Shown here: positions 1-8,282 of the stretch, in pieces
How positions within the stretch are numbered: position 1 is the stretch's first letter
How the letters are laid out: every line of letters starts with the position of its first letter
DNA from: Rhodospirillaceae bacterium LM-1
Lineage (GTDB): Bacteria > Pseudomonadota > Alphaproteobacteria > Rhodospirillales > WMHbin7
Direction of reading: 5' to 3'
Assembly (NCBI GenBank): GCA_902725215.1
Contig: CACUVI010000003.1
Location: 1,851 to 50,413, forward strand
Length of the DNA stretch: 48,563 bases
Program-made: the position numbers and the translations under genes
Notes under the pieces: generated by a model
What the model was told of the DNA's origin: nothing
Seen by the model: the letters and a program-made list of their open reading frames with translations, nothing else
The model's database searches: none

Positions 1-133
1 ATCGCTGCATTATGAAGACGGCACTTTCATTTTGCAATGATATTCAGGCAATGAATTTTGACTCAACCACGTAGAGCAGAAAGATGCGCCCAAACGCCTT
101 ACATTTCTGAGGGGTGGGCAGTCACGAGAAAAT

Positions 134-355
134 CCTCCTTGCCGAAGGCCACCAAACTGGTACAAACTGCCGGAGAGAGGCAGCTCGGCAAGCGCCGCAA
201 CTCATTGTAATTCAAGCGTTATTCGGAACGGATCAGAGAATCCCTCTCTCTCCGCCAAAACACCCCCCAATATCTTGATTTACAATGCGTTTCTGGCACC
301 AAATCTGGGCCGCCTCGTCCCTGGTACACAGAGGTGGGACACATGGGCTTGGAAA
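134..355 (+). repeat. Degenerate repeat copy 1 (attachment-site-like, runs into integrase start)
   Basis: This tract recurs, diverged, at 21121-21354 and in part at 29103-29220, always in the same orientation. It holds a conserved lead (accaaactgg), an 86-nt tRNA-like core at 172-257, a spacer with the shared words atatcttgattt / caatatcttgattt and gcgtttctggca, and then a Shine-Dalgarno plus the first codons of a tyrosine recombinase. A tRNA 3' end followed directly by an integrase is the usual left end of an integrative island, so I read it as an attL-type remnant. The similarity is seen directly; the att role is inference. Confidence 0.7.
172..257 (+). other. tRNA-like relic, copy 1
   Basis: The 86-nt tract begins GGAGAGA and ends TCTCTCC-GCCA, so the ends can form a 7-bp acceptor-like stem followed by a CCA-type tail. 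An early GC-rich hairpin resembles a D-arm. The central TTGTAAT could be read as an anticodon loop with GTA, and the length fits class II tRNAs (Tyr/Ser). No canonical GGTTCGAATCC T-arm is present and the anticodon stem does not pair, so I do not call a functional tRNA. It is best seen as a tRNA-derived attachment site. Confidence 0.45.
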
Positions 356-558
356 CGCACATCGCCAGACGTGGCAGCCGCTACTATTTCCGCATTCGGG
401 TGCCCGACGATCTGATCGGCTTCTTCGGGCGGCGCGAACTCAAGCGGTCGCTGGGAACGGCAAGCCAAAGGGAAGCCCGATTCCGCGCTTCACAGCTTCG
501 CCAAATCGCCTATACCGGGTTCAGGACGCTTCGAAAGAACCCCTTGCTGAAGCCTTAA
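343..558 (+). pseudogene. Tyrosine recombinase N-terminal remnant
   Basis: The reading frame opens at an ATG preceded by a GAGGTGGG ribosome-binding site and encodes MGLETHIARRGSRYYFRIRV and onwards for about 71 residues. This is the N-terminal segment seen at the start of many alphaproteobacterial phage-type integrases (the part before the SAM-like core-binding domain). No core-binding or catalytic domain (R-H-R-Y) follows; the frame ends at 558 and no later frame resumes it. It directly follows repeat copy 1, as an integrase follows its tRNA target. The same start (MGLETHI) occurs after repeat copy 2. Family assignment rests on a short segment. Confidence 0.6.
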
Positions 559-789
559 CAGATTGCACGGATCGCCCGCACCTTTTATGAACGGTGCCTG
601 GGGCTGGCCCCGGCAAAGCCGGAGGCTTTAGCTCCCGCTCAACGTCATAGCTGAGGACCGTAGGGTCTGCTGAATACGGATGTGGACCAGCATCTGCATG
701 CCTGAATGTTCATAGGCTGTAGATTCAGGGCTCGGGCGCCTGATAAGGCATGCTGCATTCGCAATGGAAGCTGGGGCGCCGAGAACGAC
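559..789. other. Non-coding stretch between integrase remnant and operon end
   Basis: No convincing gene is seen. A short CCGGC-AAA-GCCGG hairpin lies near 612-624. No clear rho-independent terminator is visible for the minus-strand operon that ends at 790. Confidence 0.5.
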
Positions 790-1674
790 TCATTTAACTA
801 TTTTCATTAGAGGCCTTTCCGGCGAAAGCGTCCATTCGGCCAGCGAGCCGTCATAAAGACGGGCCTGATCGTTCCCCAGCAACTCATGCGCCACGAACCA
901 GACCAATGATGCCGTATGACCGGTATTGCAAAAAACGATCATCGGCGCGTCCGACTGAACTTTGGCATAAGCGAACAAGGATTTCAGTTCTGCCTGCTTG
1001 CGGAATGCCCCCTTCCCATCCACCGTCATCCAGACCAAGGGCAGATTGACGGCTCCCGCCAAAGTGCCGGGGCGCAGAACTTTGTCGCTCTTGTTGATGC
1101 CCAGAAATTCGTCGCTTGGCCTTGCATCAACCAGAGGCAACTTGCTTTCAGAAACTTCGGGAAGCATTGCGTCCAAACCAAAGACCGAGCGGGCGGTATA
1201 AACAGCTTGCTTGGCTGGTCGCGCAGGCCCGGATTCTAGCGGCAGCTTCATTTGGGCATATCCAGCAAGCCCGCCATCAAGCACGGAAACCTTTTCATGA
1301 CCCAGCATTTTCAGGGTCCAGTAAAGTCGCGTCGCCGCAGCCATGTCGTAAGCCGACTGGCCGGGAGCGGCAAAAACCACGTGTTTTTCCGCCGAAACAC
1401 CTAACCGACCCAACAATGTTTCCAGGGCGGGCACCGTGTTCATGACATCGGGCACGGCGCCTCGCTCGATCCGCCAGCCATCTTTCTTATAGTCAGTAAA
1501 GGCGGAGCCTGGGATATGTGCCGTCAGATATTCCGCCGACGTCCGCCCAACATCGACAATCCGAACCTCCTCATTCTTCGCTTGGGAGGCAAGCCAGTCC
1601 GCCGTTACCAGAGGCTGGGCCTTCAGCGGAAGAGAAAGCAAGAGCAGCGCAACAAGAAAGCCAAGAAAGCGCAT
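790..1674 (-). CDS. Exported two-domain sulfurtransferase (rhodanese)
   Basis: The protein has 294 residues starting at MRFLGF, where a signal peptide with a leucine-rich core ends near LKAQP, so it is probably periplasmic. Two rhodanese domains follow, as in SseA-type thiosulfate/mercaptopyruvate sulfurtransferases. The C-terminal domain keeps the active-site loop CNTGHTA with the catalytic cysteine, and the N-terminal domain has the usual inactive counterpart. The start codon overlaps the stop of the upstream response regulator (TGATG), so a longer upstream in-frame start is rejected. It is the last gene of the long minus-strand operon. A periplasmic sulfur-transfer role fits a sulfur-compound respiratory system; substrate unproven. 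Confidence 0.85.
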   Translation of the reverse strand: MRFLGFLVALLLLSLPLKAQPLVTADWLASQAKNEEVRIVDVGRTSAEYLTAHIPGSAFTDYKKDGWRIERGAVPDVMNTVPALETLLGRLGVSAEKHVVFAAPGQSAYDMAAATRLYWTLKMLGHEKVSVLDGGLAGYAQMKLPLESGPARPAKQAVYTARSVFGLDAMLPEVSESKLPLVDARPSDEFLGINKSDKVLRPGTLAGAVNLPLVWMTVDGKGAFRKQAELKSLFAYAKVQSDAPMIVFCNTGHTASLVWFVAHELLGNDQARLYDGSLAEWTLSPERPLMKIVK

Positions 1675-3071
1675 CACATATCCCCCGCTTTCTGAATGCC
1701 GTAGCGGCGCATTTTTTCCCACAGGCTTTTTCTTGAAATGCCCAGCAGCTCGGCGGCTTGGCCAACTGCGCCCTGGCAACGATCCAAGGTTGAGCGGATG
1801 ACATCGCGCTCCGCCTCTTCAACTGCCGCCTTCAATGAGACGTTTTCACTGCTGGCTGATTTCTCGCGCTGCAAGACCGAGGAGAAGAGATCGTGCACTT
1901 CAAGACGCGATCCGTCGCACAGAGCCACGGCGCGCTCGATCATATTTTTCAACTCGCGGACATTGCCGGGAAACGGCCACTGCTTGATGCGGATTTCTGC
2001 TTCCGCCGAAAGGCCGGAAATACGCTTACTCATCGCCGCCGCGTAATCGTGGATGAAGCGTCTGGCCAAAAATAAAATATCCTCTGGCCGATCGCGCAAA
2101 GGAGGAATATCGACACGGATGACGTTGAGACGCCAGAACAGATCGCTTCGAAAACGCTCCAAGGCAATGGCAGCCTGCAAATCCACCTGGGTTGCCGCCA
2201 GGATACGCACATCGAGCGGGATGCTTTCGGACCCACCCAGACGCACGATCTCGCGCTCTTGCAACACGCGCAGCAGTTTGACCTGCGTCTCGGGTGGAAT
2301 CTCGGCGATCTCGTCCAAAAAGATGGTGCCGCCATCGGCCTGCTCGAAACGGCCCTGACGACGCTTGTCGGCTCCGGTGAAGGCGCCCTTCTCGTGCCCG
2401 AACAGTTCGCTTTCCACCAAATTGGCGGGAATGGCGGCGCAATTGACCTTCACGAATGGTTTCGCTCGCCGACGGCTATTATGGTGAATCATATTCGACA
2501 CCACTTCCTTGCCAACGCCGGATTCGCCCGTAATCAGCACGGAACTGTCGAGAGGCGCCACGCGCGCGACAAGCCGCTCGACGCCCCGCATGGCGGCACT
2601 GGTTCCCAGCAAGCCTTTGCCTGGTTGGAAGGGGTTCTCGGCCCCATCTTGATTCAACTTCAGATGCTCTCTCGCTTCTGAAACGTTGTTCAGGATACGG
2701 CGCACCGTTGAGACGAAACCATCCAATTTGAAAGGTTTGGTGAGGTAATCGGTAGCGCCTGCCTTAACCAGTTCGACGGCATCCGGCACCGACCCATAAG
2801 CCGTCATCAACATGACGGGAACACCGGGAAGAGCTGCGGAAATCTCATGAAAGAAATCGCGCCCCGAACCGTCGGGAAGTCGGATGTCGGTAATCACCAT
2901 ATCGGCATGGCCTTGGGTTAGAAACCGGCGAGCCTCGGCCACCGTTCCCGCCGTCGCGGCCTCAATGCCCTCCATCTTCAGGCAGTCGGCCAACGACAGG
3001 CGCATGATTTCGTCATCCTCGACCAATAGAACACGAAGGCCGGAAAGGTTCTGCTGCGCCCCCGTCGTCAT
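1674..3071 (-). CDS. NtrC-family sigma54-dependent response regulator
   Basis: The protein has 465 residues. A receiver domain (about 10-125) carries acidic pair E18-D19-D20 and phospho-acceptor D62 in VITDIRLPDGSG. An AAA+ sigma54-interaction domain (about 150-385) has Walker A GESGVGKE, the GAFTGA loop that contacts sigma54, and the Walker B segment GGTIFLDEI. A Fis-type helix-turn-helix (QAAELLGISRKSLWEKMRR) ends the protein. The ATG overlaps the stop of the kinase gene (ATGA), pairing the two as a two-component system. Sigma54-type promoters with a shared dyad lie at 17472-17668, so this is the obvious candidate activator of its own operon and of moaA. That link is inference. Confidence 0.95.
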   Translation of the reverse strand: MTTGAQQNLSGLRVLLVEDDEIMRLSLADCLKMEGIEAATAGTVAEARRFLTQGHADMVITDIRLPDGSGRDFFHEISAALPGVPVMLMTAYGSVPDAVELVKAGATDYLTKPFKLDGFVSTVRRILNNVSEAREHLKLNQDGAENPFQPGKGLLGTSAAMRGVERLVARVAPLDSSVLITGESGVGKEVVSNMIHHNSRRRAKPFVKVNCAAIPANLVESELFGHEKGAFTGADKRRQGRFEQADGGTIFLDEIAEIPPETQVKLLRVLQEREIVRLGGSESIPLDVRILAATQVDLQAAIALERFRSDLFWRLNVIRVDIPPLRDRPEDILFLARRFIHDYAAAMSKRISGLSAEAEIRIKQWPFPGNVRELKNMIERAVALCDGSRLEVHDLFSSVLQREKSASSENVSLKAAVEEAERDVIRSTLDRCQGAVGQAAELLGISRKSLWEKMRRYGIQKAGDM

Positions 3072-4561
3072 GCCGCCCCCGAAAGCGCTGGCAGGACAAC
3101 GGACTTCGAAGGAACCTTGACCCTGAACAGGCTGCCCTTGCCGGGTTCGGACTCGACCTCGATCTCGCCATTCATTCGCGACACCAGCCGGTAGGTAATC
3201 CACAAGCCGAGGCCGGTTCCCGAGGATTTGGTGGTGAAAAAAGGATCGAACAGATGGGCAAGAACTTCTTCTGGAATGCCAGCGCCATTGTCTTCGACCT
3301 CAATCAGCAACTTGCCGCCCGACACCTGCGTGCGAAAGGCCACCGTTCCCTTGTCGCCTACCGCCTGCACGGCGTTTCGCAACAGATTATGCGCCACTTG
3401 CTGAAGATGGCCGCAGCTGACGCAAGTAGAGCTGTCGATCTGGTTCGACCACAAAAGCTGGATTGGCCGATCACCAATTTCGGCAGCGATCAATTCTTTC
3501 ACGTCCTCGACGCAGCCGCCATCGCCGAAGGAATCGGCTTGATCGGTGCGCAGTTCGACCAGCAAGCCCTGAACGATAGCCTGGATGCGATTCAGGCCGC
3601 GTTCCAGCAAGGGCAAGTAGCGCTCGATCAGCGTTTCGTCGCCCGGCTTCTTCTTTAAGATGTCCAGGCAGTTCAACATGCCGCCCAGGGGATTGTTCAC
3701 CTCATGCGCAACGCCGGCGGCAATGCGCCCAAGCGCCGCCAGCTTTTCGTTCATCGCCAGTTGTTGTTCCAACTGTTTCTTGCCCGCCAGTTCGCCGGTC
3801 ATGCGGTTGAAGGATTCGACCAACTGGCCAATCTCGTCCTTGTCCCTGGGCTTGACGGGAATGATGCGGGTGAAGTCACCGCGCCCCACCGTATCCATGC
3901 CGCTGGCCAGGGCATTCAAGGGGCGGATCATGCGTCTGGAGATATAGGCCCCCAGCATGCTGCCGATAATTGCCAGGGCGATGGCAATGGCAAAGATGAT
4001 GCCCGCCGCCGCCAAGGTGCGTGTAAAGATTTCTTGAGTTGAAAGATGCAGCACGACAACGCCAACCACCGACCCTTCGGATTGCACCGGCACGATGCTT
4101 TCGACATAGCCGCCCTTTTCGTTCCTGGAGATATGGATATGTGGGGCATTCACTTCCAGCACCTCGCGCAGCCACTTGCGTTGCTCGGGGTTGGCGCCCA
4201 GCAAGGGCATGCCAACGGGATTGGCTTCAGGATTCAAATGCGCCAGGACGCGCCCCTCGGTATCCAGCACCATGCCGCCTAGAATGCTTGTAGAATTGTC
4301 GGACGGGTCTGTCGGCGCCGTCATCGACTGCAACGACTTGTAAAGCCCCCAATAGTCGCTACGCAGCACGGCTTCATAGGCGACGCCGGCAACGCCCCTA
4401 GCAATGACCAGCGCCTTTTCTTCCAGGTTCTCGCGGATGCGATCCCGCTCCTGCACCACGATCGCCATGCCGACGGTAATGGCCACGCCCACGACCACCG
4501 CTGTGATGGTCAGCGGCAGCTTGACGGAAAGGCTCCAGGTTCTGGGGTGCGAGAAGATCAC
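3068..4561 (-). CDS. Membrane sensor histidine kinase
   Basis: The protein has 497 residues. TM1 is about 14-36, a periplasmic sensing domain about 40-180, TM2 about 184-206, followed by HAMP (about 207-260), a HisKA dimerisation helix with phospho-acceptor H286 in AAGVAHEVNNPLGG, and an HATPase domain with N, G1 (VEDNGAGIP) and G2 (GTGLGLW) boxes. It overlaps by ATGA both the PhnD-like binding protein upstream and the NtrC-type regulator downstream. The context suggests that the binding protein presents a ligand to the periplasmic domain, similar to TtrS, where a PhnD-like domain is fused to the kinase. Here the parts are separate proteins. Confidence 0.94.
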   Translation of the reverse strand: MIFSHPRTWSLSVKLPLTITAVVVGVAITVGMAIVVQERDRIRENLEEKALVIARGVAGVAYEAVLRSDYWGLYKSLQSMTAPTDPSDNSTSILGGMVLDTEGRVLAHLNPEANPVGMPLLGANPEQRKWLREVLEVNAPHIHISRNEKGGYVESIVPVQSEGSVVGVVVLHLSTQEIFTRTLAAAGIIFAIAIALAIIGSMLGAYISRRMIRPLNALASGMDTVGRGDFTRIIPVKPRDKDEIGQLVESFNRMTGELAGKKQLEQQLAMNEKLAALGRIAAGVAHEVNNPLGGMLNCLDILKKKPGDETLIERYLPLLERGLNRIQAIVQGLLVELRTDQADSFGDGGCVEDVKELIAAEIGDRPIQLLWSNQIDSSTCVSCGHLQQVAHNLLRNAVQAVGDKGTVAFRTQVSGGKLLIEVEDNGAGIPEEVLAHLFDPFFTTKSSGTGLGLWITYRLVSRMNGEIEVESEPGKGSLFRVKVPSKSVVLPALSGAA

Positions 4562-5430
4562 GGCTTTCCGCCTTCGCTCATGCGCTGGGCCACGGCGCGG
4601 ATACCGTCGAACAAGACCGGGGTGGCGGGGGAAAAACTATCGAGAGCCAATTCCGCCAGAAGGGATCGCCCATCGATATCCTCCTTCATGCCCAAGATGG
4701 CAGCCTGCATGCGCCGTTTCAGCTCCTGATCGGCGGCGCTGCGCGTGACCAAAGGCGGAAACCCGAATTTCTGGGAACGAAGAATTATTTTGGTGCGTTC
4801 GGTCACTGCGGGCCTAGTCTTGGCCATGAACTCCCAAACATAAGAATCAACCGCACCGCCATCAGCAACCCGGTTGGCAATGGCCTCGACTGTTTCGGCG
4901 TGATTGTAGGTAAAGAATGTCAGGCGATAAAAATTGTCAGGCAGCGCCCCCGTGCTGGCCAGCAAAAAGCGCGGCACCAAATAACCGGAGTTGGAATCCG
5001 GATCGGAATAGGCGAACACCTTGCCCTTCAGATCGGACAGCGACGTCGCGGGATTGTCGCGGTGGACGATGATATATGAGCTATATAGCGGCTCGCCCAT
5101 GAAAACGGGAACCGCCATCAGTTCCAGAAATTCAGGTTCGCGCTTCTGAACATAGGGATAGCCGCAAATCCAGGCGAAATCGATTTCGCCGGTTTGCAAA
5201 AGCCCCATGATTTCCCGGTACGAACGGCGCTGCACAAATCGCACGGGCCGCCCGATGCGCTGTTCCAGATAGTGCCGCCAGCGCTCGAAGAACTGCAGAT
5301 TCTCACGCACCACAACGGCCGTCAGGCCAAAGCGGACAGGGCGCTCCTCCTCAGCTGCCCGCAACGGGTGGGCAAACATGGAAGCACCCAAAAGCGCCAG
5401 TGCCCTGCGTCTGGTGATAAGGCCAGTCAT
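4558..5430 (-). CDS. PhnD-like periplasmic substrate-binding protein (probable sensor partner)
   Basis: The protein has 290 residues, starting at MTGLITRRRALALLG, a twin-arginine-like signal ending near LRAAEEE. The start is fixed by a GGGAGG ribosome site about 8 nt upstream; the longer in-frame start would overlap the cytochrome gene. The mature part is the phosphate/phosphonate-binding (PhnD/PBPb) fold: RFGLTAVV start, GEIDFAWICGYPYV, a DLKGKVFAYSDPDSNSGY hinge motif, and an EAIANRVADGGAVDSYVWE segment. No ABC permease or ATPase is nearby, while a histidine kinase gene overlaps it. A ligand-presenting sensory role is therefore more likely than transport. PhnD-like domains of this kind occur in tetrathionate and thiosulfate sensors. 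Confidence 0.85.
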   Translation of the reverse strand: MTGLITRRRALALLGASMFAHPLRAAEEERPVRFGLTAVVVRENLQFFERWRHYLEQRIGRPVRFVQRRSYREIMGLLQTGEIDFAWICGYPYVQKREPEFLELMAVPVFMGEPLYSSYIIVHRDNPATSLSDLKGKVFAYSDPDSNSGYLVPRFLLASTGALPDNFYRLTFFTYNHAETVEAIANRVADGGAVDSYVWEFMAKTRPAVTERTKIILRSQKFGFPPLVTRSAADQELKRRMQAAILGMKEDIDGRSLLAELALDSFSPATPVLFDGIRAVAQRMSEGGKP

Positions 5431-5447
5431 CGTCCTCCCATTCACTT

Positions 5448-6272
5448 TTATCGCCGCAAGGTCATTTGCGCCTTGCTGATCGTCACCTGCCTGGGATCCG
5501 GTTCCTCGAAGGGGCCGGGACGAAATCGAAAGATCAACTCCGCTTCGATCCAATCGGTTCCTTGCCGCCCAGGCTCGGCCACTTCCAGATTAGCACCAAT
5601 ATCCGGCGCAAGAGTAGCATCTTCCCACTCACCTTTCGGCCCCTGCCACCAGCCGAAGCGCCAAGTCTCGCGCCAGCGCTCAGCATTGCCCCGCCCCATC
5701 CCCTTGATTACCAGCCAGACGGAGCGGCCCGTTGTGCCGCCGGGAAGCGCATGGCCGGTTCTCGGCCTTATGGCGGCGACTAGAATTTGCTTGCCCAAAT
5801 CGTTGCGCACCGCCAGATGTAGTAAAGCGGCAGTACGCAAGAATGCAGGATCGGTGGCCCCAATGAAGCCGTGTGAACCTGCCGAGGGTTTTACATGACA
5901 AGACAGGCAATTCAGATTGCGCCGCGCCGCCAAACTGGTCTTGTGGCGGCGAACCGTCGATTCTCCCGGGGCGTCATGACAGCGCGCGCAAGTCTCCGGT
6001 ACCGATAAACGGGGATAGGGGTGCGGGCCTAGGCCATGGCAATCGACGCAAACAACTCCTTCCGTCCCCGAAGGCGCATGACAAGACAGGCAGGCGGGAT
6101 TTCGCCCGCCCTGCCCCCATTCCTGAATGAAATCATCCGAACGGGCAGCCTTGGCCATGGCGGTGGCGGCAAACTGCCGATGGGTTTCGAGATGGCAAGA
6201 CTCGCAAGGCTCGGCGGCAAACAGTGGAAATGACGTTAAAAGCAGCCATGACAGGGCAAGCCTCCATGTCAT
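5448..6272 (-). CDS. Pentahaem c-type cytochrome
   Basis: The protein has 274 residues with a Sec signal peptide (MTWRLALSWLLLTSFPLFAA). Five CxxCH haem c motifs are visible: CESCH, CLSCH, CVDCH, CARCH and CLSCH, all in the first half, with several extra histidines available as distal ligands. The C-terminal half (after about 150) has no haem motif and looks like a beta-rich domain. The start overlaps the stop of the rhodanese-like gene (ATGA). Its likely job is periplasmic electron transfer to or from the membrane molybdoenzyme encoded in the same operon. I cannot assign it to a named cytochrome family. Confidence 0.88.
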   Translation of the reverse strand: MTWRLALSWLLLTSFPLFAAEPCESCHLETHRQFAATAMAKAARSDDFIQEWGQGGRNPACLSCHAPSGTEGVVCVDCHGLGPHPYPRLSVPETCARCHDAPGESTVRRHKTSLAARRNLNCLSCHVKPSAGSHGFIGATDPAFLRTAALLHLAVRNDLGKQILVAAIRPRTGHALPGGTTGRSVWLVIKGMGRGNAERWRETWRFGWWQGPKGEWEDATLAPDIGANLEVAEPGRQGTDWIEAELIFRFRPGPFEEPDPRQVTISKAQMTLRR

Positions 6273-6754
6273 TCGCGCACCTGGGCTGGGGTGTTGGTCT
6301 CGCAAAGACCTCGCGGAATGATGTAGGGCGTCGAGCCGGGCTTGATATGGCCGGAAGCGGGAATTTCGACCGGCAGCCCCGCCGCCAACCATGCATCGAA
6401 ACCGCCATTCAGAATAGTCACCTTATATCCATAGGACGATAGACGCTCGGACCAACTTCTTTTGAGATAGGAGGTGGCTCCCTTCTTCAAGATCAGCACA
6501 AGTTGGCCGCTTCCCTTCGAGGGCAGGAAGCCTTTGGGGTCACGCCCCGCATTGACGGCGCCGGGAACGGTGCCTTCGGCATAGATGTCGCGTCCGCGCG
6601 CATCCAGGATAAGTGGGGGCGCTGGCGAGACCAGGGCGTCAGCCACCGAGTCCGGCGACACGTAGCTGAATTCCTGTTCCGCCAACGCCCCTCCGCCAAA
6701 CCAGAGGAAGGGGGTCAGGAAAAGAACGAGAGCGTACCGTTGATACGTAGTCAG
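6269..6754 (-). CDS. Rhodanese-like protein lacking the catalytic cysteine; probable CTG start
   Basis: One rhodanese domain follows a hydrophobic signal segment (ALVLFLTPFLWFGGGALAEQE). The ATG at 6874 would overlap the preceding gene by 124 nt. A CTG at 6754 overlaps that gene's stop (CTGA) and has an AGGAGA ribosome site about 7 nt upstream, the same coupling geometry as its neighbours; I therefore prefer it (161 residues). The active-site loop reads LVLILKKGATSYL where active rhodaneses have a Cys, so sulfur transfer by the normal mechanism is unlikely. The DARGRDIYAEGTVPGAVN and NGGFDAW landmarks are intact. It may bind sulfur species or protein partners. Confidence 0.75.
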   Translation of the reverse strand: MTTYQRYALVLFLTPFLWFGGGALAEQEFSYVSPDSVADALVSPAPPLILDARGRDIYAEGTVPGAVNAGRDPKGFLPSKGSGQLVLILKKGATSYLKRSWSERLSSYGYKVTILNGGFDAWLAAGLPVEIPASGHIKPGSTPYIIPRGLCETNTPAQVRE

Positions 6755-7446
6755 GCGGCCTCTCCTTCTGTTTCCGGGGGAGACGTTTCCTCGGGCGGCG
6801 GATTCAGAAGATCCGCTATCTTCTGAATCCCCAGTTTCAAAGCGCAAGCCTGGGAAACAAGGGCTGCAAAGCACCCTCCTTCCTTGACGAGCCGCTCGAA
6901 ATGCACAAATTCCGTTGCGCCGCCGGACAGCAAAATCCGGCCTGCGTAATTTCTTTTGATCTTCTCCAACAATTCGAGATCGAAGCCCTTCTCCTCGGCC
7001 CTGGCGTCAGGCGCTTCGAAAAGGATTTCGTCGAAGCCAAGACTTGTCGCCCGCGGCAGCCAATCGGACAAATACTCGTCGCCTTCCGCGATGCGATAGG
7101 CCTTATAGGTTGACATGTCGGGGACGTAATAGCTGAAGCCGTCGCCCGTATAATGCTTTCCCATGAGGTAGTAGGAGGATGGCCTGCTGGCCGTTGCGCA
7201 AGCCAGTACGCGCTCGCCAGGAAATAAATCGCGCAAACGAGCCGCCTGTTCCAGCCCCTGCTCTGCCAACCAAAGGACATTGGGCTGACCCGCCCATTCG
7301 GGAGAGGTTTGCGGGCTGCCTCGCAACAGCAACAACTCGTGCCCGACAGCCGTTTGCGGCTTCAGATCTGCCGCGTGGGCCAACAGACCGCTCGCGCCGC
7401 TCCAATCAAAATCATGCGTCTGACAATCAACGATCAGATGAGTCAT
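6751..7446 (-). CDS. Unknown protein, possibly TIM-barrel (HisA/HisF-like)
   Basis: The 231-residue soluble protein starts MTHLIVDCQTHDFDW. The ATG overlaps the upstream Mrp stop (ATGA), so longer starts are rejected. I do not recognise the family with certainty. The C-terminal pattern ILLSGGATEFVHFERLVKEGG followed by an alanine-rich helix resembles the phosphate-binding end of HisA/HisF-type barrels, and SLGFDEILFEAPDA fits a barrel strand. No signal peptide, metal motif or transmembrane segment is visible. It lies between Fe-S carrier genes and the rhodanese, so a role in cofactor or sulfur handling is possible. No function is claimed. Confidence 0.7.
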   Translation of the reverse strand: MTHLIVDCQTHDFDWSGASGLLAHAADLKPQTAVGHELLLLRGSPQTSPEWAGQPNVLWLAEQGLEQAARLRDLFPGERVLACATASRPSSYYLMGKHYTGDGFSYYVPDMSTYKAYRIAEGDEYLSDWLPRATSLGFDEILFEAPDARAEEKGFDLELLEKIKRNYAGRILLSGGATEFVHFERLVKEGGCFAALVSQACALKLGIQKIADLLNPPPEETSPPETEGEAA

Positions 7447-8282
7447 GCGTCCTCGGCGATCTTGGGGTTGGCGCGCTCGCGCTGCAACGATTTCATGAGT
7501 CGGCCCGCCACCTCGGCGATAGCCTTGGCGGACGGCCTCTGCCCGTCTTGAACTACGAAGGGCGTTCCGGCATCGGCGGCTGAATTGGCCGTCGGATCCA
7601 GCGGCACGGAACCGTAATAGGCGACATGCCTCTTTTTGGCCATGAGCTCTACGATGCCGCCTTGGAATAGGCGGTTGATCTTGCCGCAGCAGGGACAAAC
7701 ATATCCATCCATATTCTCGACAATGCCGAATACCGGCACGTCATATTCATGGAACAAGGCTATCGCCCGCTCGGCGTCCACCGCCGCCAAACGTTGCGGC
7801 GTAGACACCACGACCGCGCCCGAGACAGGAATGCGCTCAAGAAGCGTGATCGGAATATCGCCAGTGCCCGGCGGCATATCGATCAAAAGCACATCCAACT
7901 CCGGCCAAGCCACATCATAGACCATTTGTTCGATGGCTTGCGCGATCAACGGCCCCTTCCACACCAGCCCCGCCTCGGGAGCCAACAGATTGCCCACCGA
8001 CAGGGAATGAACGCCATGAGCCAGCTTCGGCGCGGCCTTGCCTTCTTGCGTGACAAGAACCTCGTTATCGGTTCCCAGCAGCAAGGCGACTGACGGGCCA
8101 TAAAGGTCGGCATCCAAAACGCCGACCGCCAAACCATGACTCGCCAAGCTAACCGCAAGATTGACGGTTAAGGTTGACTTGCCAACGCCCCCCTTGCCGC
8201 TGGCGACGCAGATGATGTCGCGCACGCCCGGAACGGGCTGCTGGGAGGAAAAGGCGATGCCAGATGAACCGCAGCCGCTCAT
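7443..8282 (-). CDS. Mrp/NBP35-family Fe-S carrier ATPase (second copy)
   Basis: The protein has 279 residues. It has the deviant Walker A loop GKGGVGKST near the N-terminus (SGKGGVGKSTLTVNLA), LDADLYGPS, the LIDMPPGTGD switch, and a CPCC motif (GYVCPCCGKI) matching the CxxC that bridges a [4Fe-4S] cluster between two protomers. It lacks the N-terminal DUF59 domain of its neighbour. ATG overlaps the stop of the upstream Mrp paralogue. Such ATPases load Fe-S clusters onto apoproteins; with at least nine predicted clusters encoded in the operon, a dedicated maturation role is plausible. Confidence 0.9.
   Translation of the reverse strand: MSGCGSSGIAFSSQQPVPGVRDIICVASGKGGVGKSTLTVNLAVSLASHGLAVGVLDADLYGPSVALLLGTDNEVLVTQEGKAAPKLAHGVHSLSVGNLLAPEAGLVWKGPLIAQAIEQMVYDVAWPELDVLLIDMPPGTGDIPITLLERIPVSGAVVVSTPQRLAAVDAERAIALFHEYDVPVFGIVENMDGYVCPCCGKINRLFQGGIVELMAKKRHVAYYGSVPLDPTANSAADAGTPFVVQDGQRPSAKAIAEVAGRLMKSLQRERANPKIAEDA

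Noticed and set aside
172-257. A functional tRNA-Tyr or tRNA-Ser gene
   Set aside because: Acceptor-like ends and length fit, but there is no T-loop consensus and the anticodon stem does not pair, in any of the three copies.
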